DNA of 60,481 bases from Planctomycetaceae bacterium. GTDB lineage: Bacteria; Planctomycetota; Phycisphaerae; Phycisphaerales; UBA1924. Where the stretch lies: the NCBI GenBank assembly GCA_021294835.1, contig JAJTDF010000010.1:1-60481 (forward strand), in the 5' to 3' direction. The position numbers and the translations under genes are program-made. The notes beneath the pieces were generated by a model, which ran no database searches, was not told the origin of the DNA, and was given only the letters and a program-made list of their open reading frames with translations. The number at the start of each line of letters is the position of its first letter. Position 1 is the first letter of the stretch. Positions 40,048 to 49,625 of this stretch are shown in pieces.

Positions 40048-42254
40048 ACTTCCTCACCCCTGGCCTGGCCGCCATCGTCGCCGGCATCGCGGTGCCGTCG
40101 CTGCTGATCCTCTACTTCCTCCGCCTCCGCCGGCGCGACGTGGAAGTCAGCAGCACGCTGCTGTGGAAGAAGGCCATCGAGGACCTGCAGGCCAACGCCC
40201 CCTTCCAGCGGCTCCGCCGCAACATCCTCCTGCTGCTGCAGTTGCTGGTGCTGGCCGCGGCCCTGCTGGCCCTGGCCCAGCCGCAGTTTGTCGGCTCGCT
40301 GGGCGGCGGCGAACGCCACATCATCATGATCGACCGCTCGGCCTCCATGCAGTCGGTCGACGGCGAGCCCGATGACGCCACCGGCGGCACCACGCGGCTG
40401 GATGCCGCGAAGAAGGCCGCTTTGGAACTGGTCGACCGTCTGCGTGAACCGGGGCTGGTGGGCTCCACGCTGGGCTCGGTGGGCGATCAGGCGATGGTGA
40501 TCGCCTTCGACCAGCAGGCCGAGCGGCTGGCGAGCTTCACCGGCAACAAGGCCGAGCTCCGCCGGGCGATCAACTCCATCACCGCGACCGACGCCCCCTC
40601 GCGGCTCAAGCCGGCGGTGCTGCTGGCCAAGGCCCACCTCCCCCGCCGCGTGCATGTGGACGACCGCGCCGCCCAGTCCGTCACCTTCGACGAGCTCTAC
40701 GAAGGCGGCGCCACCATGCACATCTACTCCGACGGCAACCTCCCCGACGCCCCGGAGGTTCGCACGCAGGCCGAGGACTCGATCACCTTCACGCCCGCCG
40801 GGCAGCGCACGGCGTGGAACGTCGGCATCACCGGCCTGCGGGCCGAGCGATCGTTCGATCGTCCCGCCAACGTGGCGCTGTTTGTCGGCCTGCAGAGCAC
40901 GCGGCCCGAGCCGGTGCGGGTGGAGGTGCAGCTGTCGATCGAGGGCCGCGTCGCGGAGATCCGCGATGTCACGCTGCCCGCTGCGGTGGTGGAAGCGGCG
41001 GCGGCGCCGGTCGCCCCCGCCGGGGCTGCGCCGGCCGAGGGCGAGGCGGCCGCGAACGCCGCCGGGGCCGATGGGCCACGGCTCACGCCGGTGAACCGGG
41101 GTGTGGTCTTCAACCTGGACCGTCCCGATGGCGCGCTGGTCGCGGTGCAACTGCGGTTCCCCGGCGCCCCGGCCGGCGGGCTGGGCGACGCCCTGCCGGT
41201 GGACAACCTCGGGTATCTGGTCCTGCCCCCTGCACGCCGGCTGAATGTGGCCATGGTCACGCCCGGCAACCCGTTCCTTGAGGCCGTGTTTGTTGACGAC
41301 CCGGCCGGGGCGCAGGCGGCCTTCAACCTCGCCCGCCCGGTGCGGGTGGTGCGGCCGGCCGACGCGCAGACCTTCCTGGGCACCGCCGAGGCGGCCGAAC
41401 TGGACGTGCTGATCCTCGACCGCTGGCTGCCGACGGCGCCGGGACCGGACGGCAAGCAGTCGCCCACGCTGCCCACTGGCAACACGATCGTCTTCGGCGC
41501 GGTGCCCGCGCCGCCCCTGGGCCCGACCGACCAGGGCGAGGCCAAGGACATCGCCGTGGTGGACTGGAAGCGCGACCACCCGGTGCTGCGGGGGCTGAAT
41601 CTGGACCCGGTGGCGATCTCGCCCGGCCGCAAGCTCGAACTCACGCCCGAGTCGCCGGCGCGGTCGCTCATGCTGGGCACCGCCGGCCCGCTGCTGCTGG
41701 AGTACGCCGACGTGGACCGTCGGGCCCTGGTGGTGACCTTCGACCCGATCTTCCGCTCCACGTGGATCTATGAGCCCACCCTGCCCGCCTTCATCGCCAA
41801 GGCGTTTGATTACCTCGGCCGGGGCGGCGAGCAGCAACGCGCCACCCTGCGGCCCGGCGACACGCTGACGGCGCGTCTGCCCCGGGGTGTTGCTGATGTG
41901 CGTGTCGCCCTGCCCGACGAGCGCGAGTCGCCGCTGCTGCCCTCCCCCGGCGGCGAGGTGAACTTCGCCCCGCTGGAGCAGATCGGCGTGTACACGGTGA
42001 GTTGGGACGGCCCCTTGGGCCCGACGGATGTGCTGGTGGGCGGCCGGGCCCGGCGGGCGATGACGGTGAACCTGCTGGATGCCGCGGAGTCCGACGTGGC
42101 CACCCGCGCTGCGTTGCCCATGGCCAGCACGCTGGTGCAGGCGACGCCGACCGACGGCCGGGGCCCGATGCGGCTGTGGCCCTGGCTGCTGCTGCTGGGG
42201 GTGCTGATCGTGCTGCTGGAGTGGTGGGTGTACAACCGCAAGGTCTCGCTGTAG
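40044..42254 (+). CDS. BatA-like membrane protein with von Willebrand A domain
   Basis: A 736-residue protein starting MNFLTPGLAAIVAGIAVPSL, the BatA N-terminal membrane helix, then a second helix NILLLLQLLVLAAALLALAQ. A vWA domain follows with MIDAS MIDRSASMQSV (about 95-105) and MHIYSDGNLPDA. Residues 230-390 form Ig-like and Ala-rich linkers; a later segment (VLILDRWLPTAPGPD) has an amidotransferase-like fold typical of planctomycete members. A C-terminal helix LWPWLLLLGVLIVLLEWWVY near 712-731 anchors the end. Overlap of four bases with the DUF58 gene. Together with MoxR and DUF58 it probably forms a membrane-bound ATP-driven assembly complex. Confidence 0.88.
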   Translation: MNFLTPGLAAIVAGIAVPSLLILYFLRLRRRDVEVSSTLLWKKAIEDLQANAPFQRLRRNILLLLQLLVLAAALLALAQPQFVGSLGGGERHIIMIDRSASMQSVDGEPDDATGGTTRLDAAKKAALELVDRLREPGLVGSTLGSVGDQAMVIAFDQQAERLASFTGNKAELRRAINSITATDAPSRLKPAVLLAKAHLPRRVHVDDRAAQSVTFDELYEGGATMHIYSDGNLPDAPEVRTQAEDSITFTPAGQRTAWNVGITGLRAERSFDRPANVALFVGLQSTRPEPVRVEVQLSIEGRVAEIRDVTLPAAVVEAAAAPVAPAGAAPAEGEAAANAAGADGPRLTPVNRGVVFNLDRPDGALVAVQLRFPGAPAGGLGDALPVDNLGYLVLPPARRLNVAMVTPGNPFLEAVFVDDPAGAQAAFNLARPVRVVRPADAQTFLGTAEAAELDVLILDRWLPTAPGPDGKQSPTLPTGNTIVFGAVPAPPLGPTDQGEAKDIAVVDWKRDHPVLRGLNLDPVAISPGRKLELTPESPARSLMLGTAGPLLLEYADVDRRALVVTFDPIFRSTWIYEPTLPAFIAKAFDYLGRGGEQQRATLRPGDTLTARLPRGVADVRVALPDERESPLLPSPGGEVNFAPLEQIGVYTVSWDGPLGPTDVLVGGRARRAMTVNLLDAAESDVATRAALPMASTLVQATPTDGRGPMRLWPWLLLLGVLIVLLEWWVYNRKVSL

Positions 42255-42380
42255 CGCGGGGGCGGGGGTTTCGGCCCAGGGGGTCAGGTGCGGTCTCGGC
42301 AAGGGCCGGGCCGGTTTCCCAACAGTCTCCCGTCTGTCCACGTGCCCGGTGTGTCCCCTTCTGCCTCGTCGTGCTCGCTG

Positions 42381-45035
42381 ATGATGCCCCCGTCCCCTCC
42401 AACCTCGTGCTCGCGCGTTCGCCCGCCGGTGGCCCGGCCAGCGCGGTGGCGATCGGCCGGCGCAGCCGCAGCGCTGGCGGTGGGGGCGTTGGGCGGGCTG
42501 GCCGCCACGCCGGCGCTGGCCGCGAACATCGCCGCCGCCGTGCCCTCAACCCAAGCCCCCGCCGGCGGCACGCCCGCTGCCCGGCCGCTCGCCCGCTTCC
42601 CGCAGATCGTCTCGCTCACCTGGGGCGTGGGTGGCCAGGGCATGCGGGCGGACCACTGGTCGCCGCTGGTCGTCACGCTGGCCCCCGGACGCGAGCCCTT
42701 CGACGGCGTGCTGCTCGCCGAGCACATTCAAGACAGCACCCAGCGCACCACCGTGGCGCGGCCGGTCGCGGTCGCCGCCCAGCCGCTGCGGGTGGAGCTC
42801 ACCCTCAACGTGCCCGGCAACCTGCGCGACATGGACCTCACGCTGCTCGACTCTCGGGGCACGCCGGTGGCCCGCTGGAGCGCCAGCGGCCACCGCTCCG
42901 GCGACGAGGTCCTCCCCTTCGGCCCCATCAACCCCGGCTCCGGCGTGGTGCTCGCGGCCTCGGCCGATGTGGAGTGGCTCAGCGACATGGGTGTCGCCGC
43001 CCTCACCGGCGTTGATCCCTCCGATCGCCTCTCCACCGGCGCCGTGCGGTCAGCCCGCCTCGCCGCGGCAGACTTCCCCACCACGCCGCAGGCGTACGAC
43101 GGGGTCGATGTGCTGGTGGTCAGCGGCGAGGACGCGTTGTCGCTCGAGCCGCGCCAGGTCAGCGCGGTCCGCGAGTGGGTGCTCTCCGGCGGCCGTCTGG
43201 TGGTGGTGCAGGGCGTGCCCGGTTCGGGCTGGCGTCGCTGGCTGCCGCCGGGCCCAGCGGGTGAGGTGATCACGCTGGATCAGCCCCTTCCCGGCGCTGT
43301 GCCCGCTGCGCTGGCCAAGGCGCTGACCGCCGAGCACACCGCCCCGCCGGCGGCCAAACGCTCCGACGACACCGCCGACGCGGAGGAACCTGAACGCCTG
43401 ACCGCCGCCAAGGCCCTCGCCTCGCTGGCCCGGGCTGTGCCCGTCTCGCAGGTGCCCCAGCGGCGGATCACCCTCACGCCCGTCGGCGTGGCCCGGGGCT
43501 GGAGGGCCCACTGGGGCGAGGCGGCTGATCAGGCGGTGTCGGCCACCGGGCCGGTGGGGCTGGGCATGGTCACGGTGCTGGGCCTGAACCCCGCCCGCGC
43601 TGCCCAGATGATCAACGACGCCGCCATCGCCCGCGCCTGGGTGGAGACGCTGCGGACCCTGCCGGTCCGCTGGGAGATCGCCGCACCAACCAACAACGAC
43701 GTCGCCGCCAACTGGGGCAACTGGTACTGGCGGCCGTCCGTCCGCGGCACCGCTGTGGGTCGCGCTCTGGCCGCCATGGCCGAGGCCCCGCCGGTGACCC
43801 ACACCATGGCCCTGGCCATCGGCGGCGTGCTGGTGCTGCTGGCGCTGCTGCTGGGCCCGGTGGACCTGCTGGTGCTGGGGCGGCTGCGGCTGCGTCACCG
43901 TTCGTGGATCACCGCATCGGCGTACATCACCATCGCCAGCACGGTGGCGTGGTGGTTGCCCCAGGTGCTGCGCAGCGGGCGCACGACTTTCGCTGCGGTA
44001 CAGGTGATCGACGCGGTGCCGCAGGTGATCGGCCTGGCGCCGAGTTCCGCCGGTGCCGCCTCGGGCGAGGCGTGGGCCGCCGCGTGGCCGGAGCTGGCGT
44101 ATGTCAGCGAGGTGGGCACCGCGTTCGCCGCCGAGCGGCTGAGCCCCGCGCTCCGCCCGATCGCCGCCGGCGCGTTCGTGCAGGGCACGTCGTACGCCCA
44201 GCCTGATCCGTGGGGCAACGCCCGCCTGCTGGCCGATCTTCGCATGCTCTCCACGCCTGCGCCGCTGGGCTCAAGCCCCGATGCCTGGGGCGGCCTGACC
44301 GCCAGCGCCGAGAACCCGCCCCCGGCGTGCGTGCCCATCGGCGGCCGCTTGTCGATGGGCATGTGGACGGTCCGCTCGTTCCTGCAGCGGGCCCGCATCG
44401 CCGACGCGCCCCGCGTCGCCTTCACGCCGCCCGATGCGCAAGGCGTGGTCAGCCTGCGAATCGAGGGGCTGCCCGCTGGTGCCATGCTGACGGCCGGCTC
44501 TGTCGGCGCCGGCGGTCGGTGGGGACTGCTGGATCTGCCCCAGTCCCAGACTGGTACCGATGCCGCGCCAACCGACGTGTCGGCCCCGGCGAACGCGGCA
44601 CCATCGCCCACCCGCTGGCTGGTGCCGCTGCGGGCCACCGCGGTCACCGGCGCGGCGTCGCACCTGCGGCTGGGCTTTGCCGATGGCCAGCGCGTCCAGC
44701 GCGACGAGTATCCCACGCCTTTCCGCTTCGGTACCGCCACCGGGCTGCACGAGCCCGGCAACGACCTGCTGGATCTGCCGGGTGTGGACCGCCGCAACCC
44801 GCTGTTCGCGCACGCGTCCGACAACCCGTCATCGATGGTGCTGCTGCTGTGGGCGACGCTCCCGGCGGATCCGCAGCCCAGCCTGGCCGTACCCGCCTCC
44901 GGCACGGCAACGCGGCTGATCATGTACCGCCTGGTGCTGCCCCGCGCCCCGGTGGCCGGTCTGCCCCAGCCTTCGCCAAGCGCGTCGCGTGCCTCCGGTC
45001 CTCTTGAAACCTCCGCCCCGCAGGAGCAGCGGTGA
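42381..45035 (+). CDS. Large membrane protein of the MoxR/vWA operon, unknown function
   Basis: About 884 residues from ATG 42381; a GTG at 42288 with a GGGGG upstream is the other candidate start. A signal peptide or first helix (about 27-46, SAGAAAALAVGALGGLAATP) is followed by a long extracytoplasmic part. In it, VDVLVVSGEDALSLEPRQVS and VREWVLSGGRLVVVQG resemble the ThuA/GATase-like fold that recurs in the neighbouring vWA proteins. A hydrophobic pair (ALAIGGVLVLLALLLGPVDL and ITIASTVAWWLPQVL) lies near 475-540, and the remaining 340 residues are predicted outside with a Trp/Pro-rich pattern. The stop overlaps the ABC ATPase start (GTGA), which links it to the exporter genes. Confidence 0.7.
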   Translation: MMPPSPPTSCSRVRPPVARPARWRSAGAAAALAVGALGGLAATPALAANIAAAVPSTQAPAGGTPAARPLARFPQIVSLTWGVGGQGMRADHWSPLVVTLAPGREPFDGVLLAEHIQDSTQRTTVARPVAVAAQPLRVELTLNVPGNLRDMDLTLLDSRGTPVARWSASGHRSGDEVLPFGPINPGSGVVLAASADVEWLSDMGVAALTGVDPSDRLSTGAVRSARLAAADFPTTPQAYDGVDVLVVSGEDALSLEPRQVSAVREWVLSGGRLVVVQGVPGSGWRRWLPPGPAGEVITLDQPLPGAVPAALAKALTAEHTAPPAAKRSDDTADAEEPERLTAAKALASLARAVPVSQVPQRRITLTPVGVARGWRAHWGEAADQAVSATGPVGLGMVTVLGLNPARAAQMINDAAIARAWVETLRTLPVRWEIAAPTNNDVAANWGNWYWRPSVRGTAVGRALAAMAEAPPVTHTMALAIGGVLVLLALLLGPVDLLVLGRLRLRHRSWITASAYITIASTVAWWLPQVLRSGRTTFAAVQVIDAVPQVIGLAPSSAGAASGEAWAAAWPELAYVSEVGTAFAAERLSPALRPIAAGAFVQGTSYAQPDPWGNARLLADLRMLSTPAPLGSSPDAWGGLTASAENPPPACVPIGGRLSMGMWTVRSFLQRARIADAPRVAFTPPDAQGVVSLRIEGLPAGAMLTAGSVGAGGRWGLLDLPQSQTGTDAAPTDVSAPANAAPSPTRWLVPLRATAVTGAASHLRLGFADGQRVQRDEYPTPFRFGTATGLHEPGNDLLDLPGVDRRNPLFAHASDNPSSMVLLLWATLPADPQPSLAVPASGTATRLIMYRLVLPRAPVAGLPQPSPSASRASGPLETSAPQEQR

Positions 45036-46030
45036 TCGAACTGACCAACATCTCCAAGCGTTTCGGCTCGGTGGACGCCCTGTGCGACATGACGCTGCAC
45101 ATCGGCCCGGCCGAGCTGTTCGGCTTCATCGGACCCAACGGCGCCGGCAAGTCCACCACCATGAAGATCCTCGCCGGCCTCCTGCAGCAGGACTCGGGCG
45201 TCGCCCGCGTGTGCGGGCTGGACTGCCGGACCGAATCGGCCAAGGTGCGGATGATGCTCGGCTACATGCCCGACTTCCTGGGCGTGTACGACGACCTGAC
45301 CGTCGACGAGTACCTGCAGTTCTTCGCGTCGGCCTTCGGGCTGCCCCGCAAGGCCCGCCGCGCCACCATCGAGTCGGTGCTGCAACTGACCGACCTGGTC
45401 GGCAAGCAGCACGCCCCGGTCGAGGGCCTCTCGCGGGGCATGCAGCAGCGGCTGGGCATCGCCCGCGTGCTGCTGCACGAGCCCAAGGTGCTCCTGCTCG
45501 ATGAGCCGGCTTCGGGCCTGGACCCTCGCGCCCGCATCGAACTGCGCGAACTGCTGGTCGAACTGCGCCGCATGGGCAAGTGCATCATGGTCTCCTCGCA
45601 CATCCTCTCTGAACTGGGCGAGATGTCGACCTCCATCGGCATCATCGAGCGGGGCCGGCTGCTCTTCGCCGGGTCGATCGCCCAGGCCTTCGCCCGCTCG
45701 GGCGTGGGCGAGCGGATCACCGTGCGGCTTGAAGCCCCGGCCGACACCGACGCGGCCGACCCGGCCGCCGACGCCCGCCGCATCGCCGACACGCTGCTGC
45801 GTGAGGACCGCGTCGCCCGCGCCACCGGCGACGCCGAGAGCACCGACGGCCGCCCGCCGGTTGGCCGCATCGTCATCGAACTGCAGCCGGGCGAGAACGG
45901 CTCCGCCCACGGCCACCACTTCCTCATTCAGGCCCTGATCGCCGCGGGCGCCCGCATCGGCAGCTTCGTGCCCGAGCAGGCCCGCCTGGAGGACGCTTTC
46001 CTTCGTCTGACCAAGGGGGCGCTGAACTGA
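45032..46030 (+). CDS. ABC transporter ATP-binding protein (ABC-2 exporter type)
   Basis: A 332-residue ATPase. Walker A is GPNGAGKST (about 34-42), the Q-loop is GYMPDFLGVYDDLTVDEYLQ, the signature is LSRGMQQRLG, Walker B is VLLLDEPASGLDP and the H-loop is VSSHILSELGEM. The C-terminal 100 residues (RITVRLEAPADTDAADPAAD onward) follow the pattern of the GldA/Nod-type exporters, ending LEDAFLRLTKGA. GTG start overlapping the previous stop by four bases; its own stop shares one base with the permease ATG. Cytoplasmic. The pair is likely a simple ATPase plus permease exporter; substrate unknown, but the linkage to the MoxR/vWA genes suggests an envelope function such as gliding-type or protease complexes. 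Confidence 0.94.
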   Translation: MIELTNISKRFGSVDALCDMTLHIGPAELFGFIGPNGAGKSTTMKILAGLLQQDSGVARVCGLDCRTESAKVRMMLGYMPDFLGVYDDLTVDEYLQFFASAFGLPRKARRATIESVLQLTDLVGKQHAPVEGLSRGMQQRLGIARVLLHEPKVLLLDEPASGLDPRARIELRELLVELRRMGKCIMVSSHILSELGEMSTSIGIIERGRLLFAGSIAQAFARSGVGERITVRLEAPADTDAADPAADARRIADTLLREDRVARATGDAESTDGRPPVGRIVIELQPGENGSAHGHHFLIQALIAAGARIGSFVPEQARLEDAFLRLTKGALN

Positions 46031-47964
46031 TGGCCGACCCCGGCTCCAACCCGCCCGCGCCCCCCGCCCCCCCCGTTCCGCCCGCCGCCGCAGCAGTTCC
46101 GCCGCCGCAGCCCCGCGTGCACTGGTCGCCGGTGGAGTGGCTGGTCGGCCCGGTGGCCCAGCGCGAGATCCGCGCCGTGTCGCGTCGCGCCGGCACGTAC
46201 TGGATCCGCGCTCTGCTGGTGCTCGCTGTCACCGGCGTGGTCGCCATCGCTTATGCCGCCATCACCGACCAGGTGATGTACAGCGGCGCCGCGATCTCCC
46301 GCGTGGAGCAGTTGCAGCTGCTCGCCCCCGCGCTCACCATCACCATCGGCTGGTCCGCCCTGGCGGTGCTCCCGCTGATCACCGCGCTGGGCCTGGCCCC
46401 GGCGATCAATCAGGAACGCACCAAGGGGGCGCTCTCGGCCCTGCTGACCTCGCCCCTGCGTCCGCATCAGGTGATTCTGGGTGCCCTGGTCGGTCGGCTG
46501 GCGCTCATCCTGCTTGCCGCCGCCGGGCTGCTGCCGGTGCTGCTGGCCATCCGCACGCTGGGCGGGGTGGACGCCGCCAGCCTGCTGCCCGCCGCCGCCA
46601 TCATCGCCGGCGCGTGCTTCTTCGCCGCCGTCGGCGGGCTGTTCTGCTCGCTGAATATCGCCCGCGTCCCCTCGGCCACCAGCACCAGCATCGGCCTGGT
46701 CATCCTGCTGAACATCTACGCCCTGCCGCTCTGGGGCATGTGGCAGTGGATCTTCAACGCCCCGCCGCCAACCTGGCTGCTGGTCTTCAGCCCGCTGTTC
46801 GCCTTCCTCAGCCTGGCTGAATTCGGCCCGCCCGGCTTCCCGCTGGCCACCAGCGCGCTCACGCACGTGCTCAGCCTCGGCGGCCTGAGCGTGCTGCTGC
46901 TGCTGGTCACCTGCGTGCTCTACCGGCCCATCCTCCTGCGGGCCGATGCCGGGCCGGCACCCAAGGCCAAATCCAAGGCCAACGCCGTCCAGCCCCCGGT
47001 TGATGCGCCAACTCTGGATCCAACCGCCGCGTCCGCCGTGCTGGGTGCTGAACCGGCGCCCGCCCCGGCGGACCAATCAGCCGGAGCGCTGCGGGCCCGG
47101 GCCGCGGATCAGCGTTCACGCCAGGTCGGCGACAACCCGGTGCTCTGGCGTGAACTGCGTCAGGCCGCCATCCAGCGGCCGCTGATGCGCTGGGTGGTCG
47201 GGCTGGGGCTGGTCGGCATGCTGGCGCTGGCGATCGTCAACGGCTCGTACGCCGAGACCAGCGCCAACGTCATGATCGCCGTCACGCTCACGGTCATCAG
47301 CGTGCTCATCGGCGCTGCCGCCGCCACCAGCGCCATCACTTCCGAGGTCGAGGCCCGCACCCTGGCCACGCTGGTCACCACGCCGCTCTCCGCATCGAGC
47401 ATCATCCTCGGCAAGGTCATCGGCGCCGTGCGCCGGCAGTGGGTCCTGCCCACCGCCCTGATGGGCTACCTGAGCCTTGGCTGCCTGCTGGGGTACATCC
47501 ACCCACTGGCCCTGTTCACCGTACCCGTCGCCCTGCTGTGCGCCCTCACGCTGCTGGCCTGCACCGGCGTGCTGTTCAGCCTGATGGTCCGCCGCTCCGC
47601 CGCCGCGGCGACGCAGAACCTGATCTTCGCCGCCAGCATCTGGCTGGGCGTCTTCATTGTGCTGGGCATCTTCGGTGAGATCGGGCCCGCCGGCTCGCGT
47701 CGGCTGGTTGAGCCGCTGGTCGACATCGCCGCCGCCGTCAACCCGGTGGTGCTGGTGGTGGTGTCCATGGCCGGCTGCAGCGTCGAACGCTGGGGCGCGC
47801 GCGACTTCTCGATGAACTTTGAAATGCCGGGCAACGTGCGCTTCGGCCCGGCGGGCTGGGCGGCGGTGCACCTGGGCGTGCTGGTGGTCACCGCCGTCAC
47901 CTGTCTGGCGATCCACCTGCTCACCGTGCGGCTCTGGCCGAACTTCACCCGTCGCAAGGTCTGA
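46030..47964 (+). CDS. ABC-2 type transporter permease, double-length
   Basis: A 644-residue membrane protein. A Pro/Ala-rich cytoplasmic start (about 38 residues) precedes VEWLVGPVAQREIRAVSRRA, the first interfacial helix, and six membrane helices including YWIRALLVLAVTGVVAIAY and LTITIGWSALAVLPLITALG. A cytoplasmic linker (about 310-370) leads to a second half with the parallel segment DNPVLWRELRQAAIQRPLMR and six more helices. So the protein looks like two ABC-2 permease units fused, with EREIR and WRELR as matching elements. It follows the ATPase with a one-base overlap (TGATG). The last codons overlap the presumed CTG start of the sigma factor. Confidence 0.85.
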   Translation: MADPGSNPPAPPAPPVPPAAAAVPPPQPRVHWSPVEWLVGPVAQREIRAVSRRAGTYWIRALLVLAVTGVVAIAYAAITDQVMYSGAAISRVEQLQLLAPALTITIGWSALAVLPLITALGLAPAINQERTKGALSALLTSPLRPHQVILGALVGRLALILLAAAGLLPVLLAIRTLGGVDAASLLPAAAIIAGACFFAAVGGLFCSLNIARVPSATSTSIGLVILLNIYALPLWGMWQWIFNAPPPTWLLVFSPLFAFLSLAEFGPPGFPLATSALTHVLSLGGLSVLLLLVTCVLYRPILLRADAGPAPKAKSKANAVQPPVDAPTLDPTAASAVLGAEPAPAPADQSAGALRARAADQRSRQVGDNPVLWRELRQAAIQRPLMRWVVGLGLVGMLALAIVNGSYAETSANVMIAVTLTVISVLIGAAAATSAITSEVEARTLATLVTTPLSASSIILGKVIGAVRRQWVLPTALMGYLSLGCLLGYIHPLALFTVPVALLCALTLLACTGVLFSLMVRRSAAAATQNLIFAASIWLGVFIVLGIFGEIGPAGSRRLVEPLVDIAAAVNPVVLVVVSMAGCSVERWGARDFSMNFEMPGNVRFGPAGWAAVHLGVLVVTAVTCLAIHLLTVRLWPNFTRRKV

Positions 47965-48665
47965 TCCGCACGGCCTCTGACCCGGCCTTACTCGCCGCCG
48001 CCGGGCAGCGCCCGTACGGTCAGGCCATCGATCACGCCCCCGCCCAGCCCGAACCCCGGGACGGCTCCGCCCCGCCGGTCAGCGATGCCCAGATCGCCTC
48101 GCTGTACGCCCGCTGCGCGCCCGGGCTGGTCTGGCATTTCGCCCGCCTGCTGGCCGACCGCACCGGCGCACCCCGCCCGGATGCCTCCACCGCCGACGAC
48201 CTCGCCGCCGACACCTGGCTGGTCTTCACGCTGGCCCTTCGCAACCGCGCCTTCGACCCCGCCAAGGGCGGCCTGAGCACCTTCCTCTACGCCGTCGCCC
48301 ACACCGTCTGGCTTCGCCACACCCGCTCGGCGGCACGGCGACACGCCGCCCATCAGGCCCTGGCCAACCTCGCCGAGGCCCGCGCCGTGCACGAGGCCGA
48401 TCTGGCCGCCGCGGTCATCCTCGCCGCCGAACTTCGCGCCGTCGACGCCGTGCTCACTGGCCCGGATTCCCAGTCCGGCCCCGCCGACCGCTCCGCCGCC
48501 GGGCCGTTCTCCGCCGAAGACCGCGACCTGCTCCGCGCCGTCTCCGAAGGGGCCACCGACCGCCAGCTCGCCCAGCGCCTCGCCGTCGCCCCGTCCACCG
48601 CCACCGTTCGCCGCCAGGCCCTGCTGCAGCGGGTCGCCGAGTTCCTCCGCAACCGCGGGTTCTGA
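47961..48665 (+). CDS. ECF-like RNA polymerase sigma factor, apparently starting at CTG
   Basis: A continuous reading frame of 234 residues. Region 2 is visible at about 73-123: TADDLAADTWLVFTLALRNR, then AFDPAKGGLSTFLYAVAHTV and WLRHTRSAARR, matching the helix and TFLY-x-A block that bind the -10 element. Region 4 at about 180-232 is a helix-turn-helix: EDRDLLRAVSEGATDRQLAQ, then RLAVAPSTATVRRQALLQRV. No ATG, GTG or TTG occurs in frame before about residue 143, which is inside the protein. CTG at 47961 overlaps the permease stop as CTGA, copying the ATGA/GTGA couplings nearby, with AAGG just upstream. Alternatives: a sequencing error, or a pseudogene lacking its start. Confidence 0.7.
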   Translation: MIRTASDPALLAAAGQRPYGQAIDHAPAQPEPRDGSAPPVSDAQIASLYARCAPGLVWHFARLLADRTGAPRPDASTADDLAADTWLVFTLALRNRAFDPAKGGLSTFLYAVAHTVWLRHTRSAARRHAAHQALANLAEARAVHEADLAAAVILAAELRAVDAVLTGPDSQSGPADRSAAGPFSAEDRDLLRAVSEGATDRQLAQRLAVAPSTATVRRQALLQRVAEFLRNRGF

Positions 48666-48837
48666 CCACCGCTTCGGGTCGCCCGCTGTGGGCCGGAACC
48701 GGTCCGGTAACACAATCTGTGCTGCCCTTGCCAGTTTCGCCGAGCGCCGCCCGCTCCGCTGCGAACCACCATCACCCTCCGGTCGATGGACCGTCCCCCG
48801 GCGGGCCCGTTCGCCCCCGCCCGTGTGATTCTCCCCC

Positions 48838-49509
48838 ATGACCCCCGAGCGACTGAACACCCTGCTCACCCAGCACGCCGAAGCCCGGCAGTTCGCGCGT
48901 GAACTCGGTCTGGAGGCTTCGGGCTCCGCACCGGCGCCGGTCGTGCGCCGCCGCTCGTGGGCGCCGCTGGCGGTCGCCGCTGTGTTGGCCTTGGTGGGCG
49001 GCGCACTGGTGGTCTCGCTGACGCTGCCCCGCAGCACGCCGGTGCGAACGCCGTCGCTCGCCCAATCGCCAACGCCCCCGAGCGGCGAAGCCCCGACCGA
49101 CGGCGCCGCGGTGGACGCCGATCCGGCTTCCGGCGAGATGCTCGTCGCCCTCTACCAGCGGACCGACAGCGCCACGGCCCAGTGCCCCGACTGCTGGTGC
49201 GTCCGCCGCTGGAACCCTGATCTGCCCGACGGCAAGTCGCTGGACGCCGTCGCCTCTGATGCCCTCATCGCCGACTCGCTGATCCGCAGTTGCACGCCGG
49301 CACCGCGCCGCATGGTCGTCGTCGCCCTTCGCGGGCCGGCAGCGTCCATGCCCGCTTCTGATGAGCAGGCCAAGGCCATGGCCCTGTGCGTGCTGGACCG
49401 TCACAGCGATGCGGTGGAGGCCGGGCCGGTCGCCCTGCCCAAGCCCCAGGCCTGCGTTCCCGGCGGCGTGCAGGTCCGCGTCGCCATGTGGGGCAAGGAC
49501 CGACCATGA
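48838..49509 (+). CDS. Single-pass membrane protein downstream of the sigma factor (possible regulator)
   Basis: A 223-residue protein. The first 38 residues are cytoplasmic and helical (MTPERLNTLLTQHAEARQFA, Ser/Ala/Arg after it), then one transmembrane helix lies at about 42-62 (LAVAAVLALVGGALVVSLTL), and a periplasmic part follows with a Thr/Pro linker and a small domain holding the Cys motif AQCPDCWCVRRW (about 118-130). Topology and position after a sigma factor are those of anti-sigma regulators, but I see no zinc anti-sigma H-x3-C-x2-C motif, so that role is an inference. A gap of 172 bases separates the two genes. No family is recognised. Confidence 0.7.
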   Translation: MTPERLNTLLTQHAEARQFARELGLEASGSAPAPVVRRRSWAPLAVAAVLALVGGALVVSLTLPRSTPVRTPSLAQSPTPPSGEAPTDGAAVDADPASGEMLVALYQRTDSATAQCPDCWCVRRWNPDLPDGKSLDAVASDALIADSLIRSCTPAPRRMVVVALRGPAASMPASDEQAKAMALCVLDRHSDAVEAGPVALPKPQACVPGGVQVRVAMWGKDRP

Positions 49510-49625
49510 CCACCGAGTTTTCCCGCCCGCGCGCCGGCTGAGGCCCATCCGCCGCACCGGCTCGGGGCTGATGTTCACCGCCATCACACACCACGTTTCG
49601 TTCTGATTCAAGGAAGTACCCAGCC

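Noticed and set aside
40017..42341. 774-residue minus-strand frame
   Set aside because: Antisense to the BatA-like gene; Arg/His/Gln-rich shadow.
43895..45919. 674-residue minus-strand frame
   Set aside because: Antisense to the large membrane protein and ABC ATPase genes; the ABC motifs on the plus strand decide.
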